64,000 nt of DNA from Roseovarius litorisediminis (GTDB lineage Bacteria > Pseudomonadota > Alphaproteobacteria > Rhodobacterales > Rhodobacteraceae). Positions within the stretch are counted from its first letter, which is position 1. Every line of letters starts with the position of its first letter. Shown here piece by piece: positions 63,770-64,000 of the stretch. The notes under the pieces are model-generated. The model was not told the origin of the DNA. It saw nothing but the letters and a program-made list of their open reading frames with translations, and ran no database searches. The stretch lies in contig NZ_FWFL01000002.1 in assembly GCF_900172295.1 (NCBI RefSeq), forward strand, positions 310,001-374,000, in the 5' to 3' direction. The translations under genes and the position numbers were made by a program.

Positions 63770-63949
63770 TTATTTGTTCTTTTTTGCTGCCGCTTCGCGT
63801 TTCAGAATGGCAGCGACGAAAACAAGCGATGTCAGGGCAAGCAGCAGCATTTCACCAACATCCCCCAGAAAGGGTGTGCCGCCAGACGAGCCGATGGCCA
63901 CGTTGGTCGCAAAGATGGCGAACAAGATGACTGTTGCGAGCAAAGACAT
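63770..63949 (-). CDS. Small two-span membrane protein at the head of the sulfonate operon
   Basis: A 59-residue hydrophobic protein with two helices (LLATVILFAIFATNVAIG and MLLLALTSLVFVAAIL), a short Gly-rich turn, and a basic KREAAAKKNK tail. ATG 63949 has a strong GGAGGG site, which supports it as a real gene; upstream of it the frame is weak. It precedes the binding protein by 26 bases on the same strand. I do not recognise a family; an accessory to the TRAP membrane complex is possible. Confidence 0.7.
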   Translation of the reverse strand: MSLLATVILFAIFATNVAIGSSGGTPFLGDVGEMLLLALTSLVFVAAILKREAAAKKNK

Positions 63950-64000
63950 GTATTCCCTCCAATCACCGGCGCTCCACCGCCGATTCGAAATCAATGTAAG

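Noticed and set aside
1..64000. CRISPR arrays, transposases, phage genes, tRNA or rRNA genes
   Set aside because: No spaced direct repeats, transposase motifs, phage modules, cloverleaf-like or rRNA-like sequences were recognised in either strand.

Overview
The window reads as a chromosomal segment of a marine Rhodobacterales (Roseobacter-group) alphaproteobacterium. The evidence is a moderately high GC content, three tripartite (TRAP) transporters, an RpoH2-type second heat-shock sigma factor, a group IV ornithine decarboxylase, a stand-alone PII/AmtB pair, a CoaBC-Dut-MoeB-M3 peptidase run, and intergenic hairpin repeats ending in a GAGTATTT-like core. I saw no rRNA, tRNA, CRISPR array, transposase or phage gene. 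I cannot name a species.

Layout. 1-9.3 kb: divergent LysR / acyl-CoA dehydrogenase, an acetyltransferase-DeoD pair, a DUF1989 protein behind ornithine decarboxylase, a PLP desulfhydrase/deaminase-like enzyme, DapE and a small glycosyltransferase. 9.5-13.4 kb: RNase R and a lytic transglycosylase. 13.6-17.5 kb: a TakP-like TRAP operon whose small permease carries an unusual extra N-terminal half, closed by a perfect 40-bp palindrome. 17.6-30.6 kb: housekeeping genes (RppH, TrpS, an apparently inactive rhomboid, MurJ, PII-AmtB, GlnD, an LpoA-like lipoprotein, RsmI, YraN, GshB). 30.7-41 kb: ComM, a GST with a Cys tail, two cobalamin salvage genes, RpoH2-ChaN, CoaBC, Dut, a membrane-anchored MoeB/ThiF protein and an M3 oligopeptidase. 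41-47 kb: a phosphohexomutase, KdsA, KpsE-like and KpsT-like genes without a neighbouring KpsM, then NhaA. 47.3-48.8 kb: an ArsR-controlled permease.

The accessory highlight is 48.8-64 kb. First comes a TRAP operon ending in an N,N-dimethylformamidase large-subunit homologue, divergent from its own LysR gene. Then comes a roughly 9-kb single-strand operon that I read as catabolism of 2,3-dihydroxypropane-1-sulfonate (DHPS). It holds a small membrane protein, TRAP DctP-Q-M, HpsN-like sulfopropanediol dehydrogenase, an SDR (HpsO-like), a zinc alcohol dehydrogenase (HpsP-like), a universal stress protein, sulfopyruvate decarboxylase alpha and beta (ComDE) and an FMN alpha-hydroxyacid dehydrogenase.

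How the parts fit: the TRAP system would import DHPS; HpsO/HpsP would interconvert its enantiomers; HpsN would oxidise it to sulfolactate; the FMN enzyme is the obvious candidate for sulfolactate to sulfopyruvate; ComDE would give sulfoacetaldehyde. Sulfoacetaldehyde acetyltransferase (Xsc) and sulfite disposal are not in the window. All three TRAP operons carry a strong hairpin without a U-run just after dctP, which suggests a shared way of setting binding-protein excess over permease. Function assignments rest on motifs and context read by eye; no database search was run.
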